Both the position numbers and the translations under genes were made by a program. The notes beneath the pieces are model-generated. The model searched no databases. It worked only from the letters and a program-made list of their open reading frames with translations, and was not told the origin of the DNA. From Lachnospiraceae bacterium (GTDB lineage Bacteria > Bacillota > Clostridia > Lachnospirales > Lachnospiraceae), in the NCBI GenBank assembly GCA_014804755.1, contig JAAUZE010000003.1:88182-152181 (forward strand): a stretch of DNA of 64,000 nt, given 5' to 3'. This document shows, piece after piece, positions 59,726-64,000 of this stretch; within the stretch, counting starts at the first letter, position 1; each line of letters opens with the position of its first letter.

Positions 59726-62565
59726 TATTGACCGCCCCCGGCGGCCTCGGTGCCCCCGCTTACCGCACCGTCCTCCGGCAGCGACGGATTCGTGTTATCG
59801 TCGGGCGGAAGGATCGGAATGACTTCTCCGCCGCCTTCATCGGGAATGACGGGCGGCTGTGTTCCGTAGCCGATGAGATCGCGGAAATAATCGGAAGGGC
59901 TTGTAGCCAGTATCGCCTGCTGTTGTTCCGGTAGCAGGGATAACCACTGCTGCACCAGAATTGCATCGCAATCCGGCTGGGCGAAAAATTCCGCCGTGTG
60001 CTGGCACATATTGGTGGTGGAGGCAGTTGTTACAGTACCGTCGGCATTTACCATCGTGGAGCCGCGGAGCAAGGATTCATGCTCAACCGGAAGCAACTCC
60101 AAAATACCCTCAATTTGGAACGGACAATTCTCGTTCGCGGGCAGGACATCCGCACAGCAGACGGAACCGGAATAATGAACATCACACAGATCGGTTGGCT
60201 GCGTGCCGTTTTCAAAGTATTCTGTCTTCAAATGCCCGTCGCATAGACCGGCAATCGGCAGCTTGCCCGATCGGCTGCATACCGTACAGGTTGTAATACC
60301 GCTTGGCATGGTAAACGCCTGATAAGGAAGATTCTCATGGATCTTGGACATCACCAATCGCCACAGGTTCTTGGAAAGATTTCGTTCCCCATTACCATTG
60401 CTTAGGAATGTCGTGGAATTTCGGTTATCGTAGCCGGTCCATACGGCACAGGTATAATAAGGGGAAAAGCCTGCAAACCATACATCGCGGTAAGCGGTTG
60501 ACGTTCCTGTTTTTCCGGCAAGTGCCTGACCGGTGAAGTTTGCCGCGGTTCCGGTAGGAGAAACGATACCGCTTCCGCCGCCGGTGAGCACATCCTCCAT
60601 TGCATTGATCAGAAGATAGGCGGTCGTTTCTTTGATCACTTGATGCGATTCCTGATTAACGGTATTGTCAAGGATGACATTGCCGCGAGAATCAATGACC
60701 TTTGTATAGAGGATCGGTTCCATATAAGTACCGTTGTTGGCGATGGCGGCATATGCCGCGCAAAGCTCATAGTTTTTGACGCCGGTTGTCAGACCGCCGA
60801 GCGAAAGCGACTGCGTGACGTCCGACAGGATTTTGGTACCGTCGTAATTCGGTGCGCTTTCCACCAAAGTGGAGAAGCCGAAATTCTGTGCATAGTTAAA
60901 GCCGAGTACCGGAGAAATTTCGGTTATTGTCTTTGCGGCAAGTACGTTGATGGAACCTAAAATACCGTCCCGAACGGATAAAAGTCCATGATACTGTTGG
61001 TCGTAATTTCTCACCGGTGTTCCATCATCATAGTTAAACGGCGCGTCGTTATAGACGGAGGCAAGCGTTTTTAGACCATTGTCCAGTGCGGGTGCATATG
61101 CTGCAATGATCTTGAAAGTAGAGCCGGGCTGACGCTGTACGGAGTAGGCGCGGTTTAAGGTTCGGCTGCCTTCTTTTTGTCCGCGTCCGCCGACCATTGC
61201 GAGAACATGTCCCGTGTGCTGATCCATGATCGTCATGGATATCTGAGGCTGCGGTGTTAAGGAAATCGTTTCTGAGACGAACGTATCCCGTTCTCCCATT
61301 ACATATTCCTTGTAGGCTTCGATTGCGGCATAAGCCTCCTCTTCCGAGGAATAGAGCATCTTAAAGTTTCTGTTGCTTTCTTTAAAATAGGCGGTAAAGG
61401 ACTCTGAACCATAATTTTCATAACTTCCGTCCGGTTTCTCGATCGTGAGCTGATAGGAAAGCTCATATCGGACGCTTTCGGGGTAATTTTCGGGATTTGA
61501 GCAGACCTCATCCGCGATCGCCTGTATGGTACGGTCCTGTGTGGAATAAATACTAAGCCCGCCGCTGTAGAGCAGGTTCTTTGCCTGCGTGGGGCTGTAT
61601 CCGGCTTTTTCCTGCAGATCGCGCTCTAACTGACTGACGAGGGCATCCTCAAAATAAGTATAAACGGAAGAGTCGATGATATTTTGGTTAACGATCTGAA
61701 TGCGGGAATAGACATCGTCTGCCATTGCCTCTTCATATTCTGCCGGGGAGATCCAACCTTGTTCGAGCATCCTGTCCAGTACATCCTTGCGGCGTTCCGC
61801 ATTCTGCTCAGGGTAGATGATGGGATCATATTGAGACGGATTCTGCGTAATACCGGCGATGACCGCGCATTCCGATAGTGTCAGCTCATAGACCGGCTTA
61901 TCAAAATAGCGCAGGGATGCAGCCTGAACGCCGAGTGTGGAGTGTCCGAGATTGATCGTATTCATGTAGTATTCGAGAATCTGCTCTTTGTCCATATGTT
62001 TTTCAAGCTCGATGGCAAGATACTGCTCCTGAATCTTACGCTTTAAGCTTTCGATAAACGTGCGTTCCGTTACCCAGCCGTCAAATACGTTATTTTTTAA
62101 GAGCTGCTGTGTGATGGTACTTGCACCGGATGTAAAGTGCCCGCCGTTCTTCAATCCGGTGAATGCGGCGCGCAGGATTCCCTTAATATCAATACCGTTG
62201 TGCTGATAGAAGCGTTGATCCTCGATGGCGACAAACGCGTGCGCCAGGTCTTCCGGAATCAGATCCATGGTGACGGGAGTCCGGTTGGAGCCTTCCTCAA
62301 CGAGCTTGACCATCTCATGTCCCTCGTTGTCGTAGACGATACTTGCATAGCTTGTGGGAATGACGTCCTCAACGCTGATGTCAGGGGTGGCGTTTAGGAT
62401 CCCCCGGAACATACCAAGCACGAGCGAGATACCGAGTACGATCATCGTGATGAAGCATACAAGGATCGCCTTGAGCATCGTGACGAGGATCATCTTTTTC
62501 AGCTTTGTTGTTTTAGAGGTAAGCGCGCGTTGTCGTTTTCGCGTGCCGTATTTGCCGTAATTCAT
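59725..62565 (-). CDS. Class A penicillin-binding protein (PBP1A family)
   Basis: A 946-residue bifunctional peptidoglycan synthase starting MNYGKYG; a longer frame to 62589 lacks a ribosome site. A basic cytoplasmic start and one membrane helix (LKAILVCFITMIVLGIS region) are followed by the glycosyltransferase domain (EDQRFYQHNGIDIKGILRAA, GASTITQQLLKN) and the transpeptidase domain with PGSTFKIIAAYAPA (SxxK) and AGKTGTSTAY (KTG). The C-terminal tail is Pro/Gly/Glu-rich. It polymerises and cross-links cell wall. Confidence 0.95.
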   Translation of the reverse strand: MNYGKYGTRKRQRALTSKTTKLKKMILVTMLKAILVCFITMIVLGISLVLGMFRGILNATPDISVEDVIPTSYASIVYDNEGHEMVKLVEEGSNRTPVTMDLIPEDLAHAFVAIEDQRFYQHNGIDIKGILRAAFTGLKNGGHFTSGASTITQQLLKNNVFDGWVTERTFIESLKRKIQEQYLAIELEKHMDKEQILEYYMNTINLGHSTLGVQAASLRYFDKPVYELTLSECAVIAGITQNPSQYDPIIYPEQNAERRKDVLDRMLEQGWISPAEYEEAMADDVYSRIQIVNQNIIDSSVYTYFEDALVSQLERDLQEKAGYSPTQAKNLLYSGGLSIYSTQDRTIQAIADEVCSNPENYPESVRYELSYQLTIEKPDGSYENYGSESFTAYFKESNRNFKMLYSSEEEAYAAIEAYKEYVMGERDTFVSETISLTPQPQISMTIMDQHTGHVLAMVGGRGQKEGSRTLNRAYSVQRQPGSTFKIIAAYAPALDNGLKTLASVYNDAPFNYDDGTPVRNYDQQYHGLLSVRDGILGSINVLAAKTITEISPVLGFNYAQNFGFSTLVESAPNYDGTKILSDVTQSLSLGGLTTGVKNYELCAAYAAIANNGTYMEPILYTKVIDSRGNVILDNTVNQESHQVIKETTAYLLINAMEDVLTGGGSGIVSPTGTAANFTGQALAGKTGTSTAYRDVWFAGFSPYYTCAVWTGYDNRNSTTFLSNGNGERNLSKNLWRLVMSKIHENLPYQAFTMPSGITTCTVCSRSGKLPIAGLCDGHLKTEYFENGTQPTDLCDVHYSGSVCCADVLPANENCPFQIEGILELLPVEHESLLRGSTMVNADGTVTTASTTNMCQHTAEFFAQPDCDAILVQQWLSLLPEQQQAILATSPSDYFRDLIGYGTQPPVIPDEGGGEVIPILPPDDNTNPSLPEDGAVSGGTEAAGGGQ

Positions 62566-62765
62566 TGTGATACATGCCTTCCCTTCCATGAAAGTTCTAG
62601 TTTGAAAGAAAATTATCTATTTATTATACCAAAAGCCGAATGGTAAATAAAGGATTTTCTGATGTTTTTATGATTGTTCACAATTCCATACATTTTATAC
62701 GGGAGAACGGGCGGCGCACGGATATCGGGAATTGCGCGTTGATGTGGGGTGGGGTATTGTGGTAT

Positions 62766-62803
62766 GCTAAAAAAGAATTCTCCTGTTGAGGAATTCTTTT
62801 AGC
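62766..62803. repeat. Inverted repeat between the PBP and YigZ genes
   Basis: CTAAAAAAGAATTC pairs with GAATTCTTTTAG (two extra bases on one arm) with a short loop. It has the look of an intrinsic terminator but stands between divergent genes, so it may be a leader hairpin for the YigZ-family gene. Confidence 0.5.
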
Positions 62804-62886
62804 TTGAAAGACGATGGGGCGAAAGGAATGTAAAGAGTTCCTTACGAGATTGGCATATGTAAAACGGCACGGATAAGGAGGGCGCA

Positions 62887-63543
62887 ATGGCGCAGGAGAC
62901 ACGGGAAGGGTATCGCATCATGCTGGCGGGCGGAAGCGGGGAAATTGAGGAGAAAAAATCACGTTTTATCGCCACGCTGCGTCCGGTTGAGACGGAAGAA
63001 GAAGCTGTCGCGTTTATTGAGGAAATGAAAAAAAAATACTGGGACGCAAGGCATAACTGTTCGGCGTATGTACTCGGAGAGCGGGGAGAGGTCATGCGCT
63101 ACAGCGACGACGGCGAACCGGGCGGAACAGCGGGCAGACCGATGTTGGAGGTGCTGCTTGGAGACGGGGTCCGCAACGCGGCGGTCGTCGTCACACGCTA
63201 TTTCGGCGGCACACTTTTGGGTACGGGCGGGCTCGTGCGCGCATACACGCAGGCGGTGCAGGAGGGGCTGAGGCATTGCACAATGGGAAGGCGGATTGCC
63301 GGTGTGCGGCTTTTGGTTACGACGGACTATCATACGATAGGGAAAATTCTTCATTTGCTCGGACAGAAGGGGATTTCGCCCGAGGACAGCAGCTATGAGG
63401 AGAACGTCAGACTCCGCCTTGTCGTACCGGAGACGGCGTCGGAACAGCTCTGTGCCGAGCTGACGGAGGCCGCAGCGGGAAAGGCGGCGATCGAGGAGCT
63501 GGAACGACTTTTCTATACAAAAGAAGAGGAAGCGGTATTTTAG
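62887..63543 (+). CDS. yigZ: YigZ/IMPACT family protein
   Basis: A 218-residue protein starting MAQETREGYRIML with AAGGAGGG upstream. The IMPACT/YigZ signature is clear: KKSRFIATLRPVETEEEAVA, YWDARHNCSAYVLGERGE, YSDDGEPGGTAGRPMLEVLL and YFGGTLLGTGGLVRAYT. The C-terminal DUF1949-like domain follows. Members bind ribosomes or nucleic acids; function is not settled. Confidence 0.9.
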   Translation: MAQETREGYRIMLAGGSGEIEEKKSRFIATLRPVETEEEAVAFIEEMKKKYWDARHNCSAYVLGERGEVMRYSDDGEPGGTAGRPMLEVLLGDGVRNAAVVVTRYFGGTLLGTGGLVRAYTQAVQEGLRHCTMGRRIAGVRLLVTTDYHTIGKILHLLGQKGISPEDSSYEENVRLRLVVPETASEQLCAELTEAAAGKAAIEELERLFYTKEEEAVF

Positions 63544-63581
63544 CGAGGAATATCCTTACTCCTTCTGCAAATAATAAAAAG

Positions 63582-63630
63582 AAGTATCCCATGCCGGACA
63601 GCGAAAACATGCCCTGCATGGGATACTTTT
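63582..63630. terminator. Bidirectional terminator between yigZ and typA
   Basis: AAGTATCCCATGC (63582-63594) pairs with GCATGGGATACTT (63616-63628) with a 21-nt loop, followed by TTTTTT and preceded by AAAAA. It serves both converging genes. Confidence 0.85.
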
Positions 63631-63643
63631 TTATAGGTTCTTC

Positions 63644-64000
63644 TCACGCTTTTTTAAAAGAGGCGCGCTTTCTCAGCGTCGGGTCAAGAATCTTTTTGCG
63701 GATGCGCAGGCTTTTCGGCGTGACCTCCAAAAGCTCGTCCGTGTCGATAAATTCCAGACATTGCTCCAGACTCAAAATCCGCTTCGGCACAAGTCGCAGC
63801 GCATCATCCGCACTGGAGGAGCGCGTGTTGGTCAAATGCTTTGTCTTGCAGACATTGACCTCAATGTCCTCGGCTTTTCCGGTCTGCCCGACGACCATGC
63901 CGGAGTAGACCTTTTCGCCCGGTCCGATAAAGAGCGTTCCGCGCTCCTGCGCGTTAAACAGTCCGTAGGTGATCGCCTCGCCCGCCTCAAAAGCGATGAG
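63644..64000 (-). CDS. typA: GTP-binding protein TypA/BipA, C-terminal part (cut by window end)
   Basis: Minus-strand frame open to the right window edge. The visible C-terminal part reads [20 protein letters not shown], then [40 protein letters not shown] and the closing [20 protein letters not shown] block, typical of TypA/BipA. This ribosome-associated GTPase acts in ribosome assembly and stress. The GTPase domain lies beyond the window. Confidence 0.92.
   Translation of the reverse strand, partial: LIAFEAGEAITYGLFNAQERGTLFIGPGEKVYSGMVVGQTGKAEDIEVNVCKTKHLTNTRSSSADDALRLVPKRILSLEQCLEFIDTDELLEVTPKSLRIRKKILDPTLRKRASFKKA

Overview
The window looks like a chromosomal segment of a Gram-positive anaerobe of the Lachnospiraceae (Bacillota, Clostridia). 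The pyrimidine/purine, clpC-radA and ylmH genes, the Gram-positive Shine-Dalgarno sites (AGGAGG) and several small Lachnospiraceae-type conserved proteins all point there. No species is claimed.

Positions 1 to about 28,500 appear to be the right-hand part of a large integrative, probably conjugative element (ICE). It opens with a LytTR regulator (cut by the window edge) and an AgrC/VirS-like histidine kinase. Next come a sigma-like protein and a helix-turn-helix partner behind a structured RNA leader. From 2.7 to 26.5 kb nearly everything is on the minus strand. One block (16.4-25.6 kb) encodes a complete-looking Tad/Flp type IVb pilus machine: pilin, two TadB/TadC platform proteins, TadA ATPase, TadZ-like ATPase, CpaB, prepilin peptidase, TadE-like proteins and a Trp-rich secreted protein. 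A second block (2.7-16.3 kb) holds element maintenance genes: SSB, DUF932, two sigma factors, DUF3268, DUF5688, DUF4942-like, DUF4313, and a 1016-residue DNA methyltransferase-helicase fusion. Relaxase, coupling protein and VirB4 genes are not in the window and presumably lie to the left. An orphan nucleotidyltransferase, an excisionase and a tyrosine integrase close the element just upstream of pyrE.

Positions 28.5 to 64 kb are host chromosome. They carry pyrE, small membrane proteins, an M29-like aminopeptidase and purE-purM-purN-purD. A zinc-ribbon protein, an SH3/cadherin-like membrane protein, clpC, a small conserved protein and radA follow. After tRNA-Trp come a coiled-coil protein built of 14-residue repeats, a Nudix hydrolase, a DUF1905/C39-like fusion, a MATE transporter, ylmH, flavodoxin-like reductases and a LytTR-DUF3021 pair divergent from an ABC-2 transporter. 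The last part has trmO, an RlmI-like methyltransferase, a cluster of zinc-ribbon/membrane/SH3 envelope proteins with 45-nt tandem repeats, a class A penicillin-binding protein, a YigZ-family protein and the C-terminus of typA.

The least explained parts are the RNA leaders of the element (1.84-2.07 kb and 13.37-13.57 kb), the Tad pilus carried by a mobile element, the methyltransferase-helicase fusion, and the repeat-containing host proteins.
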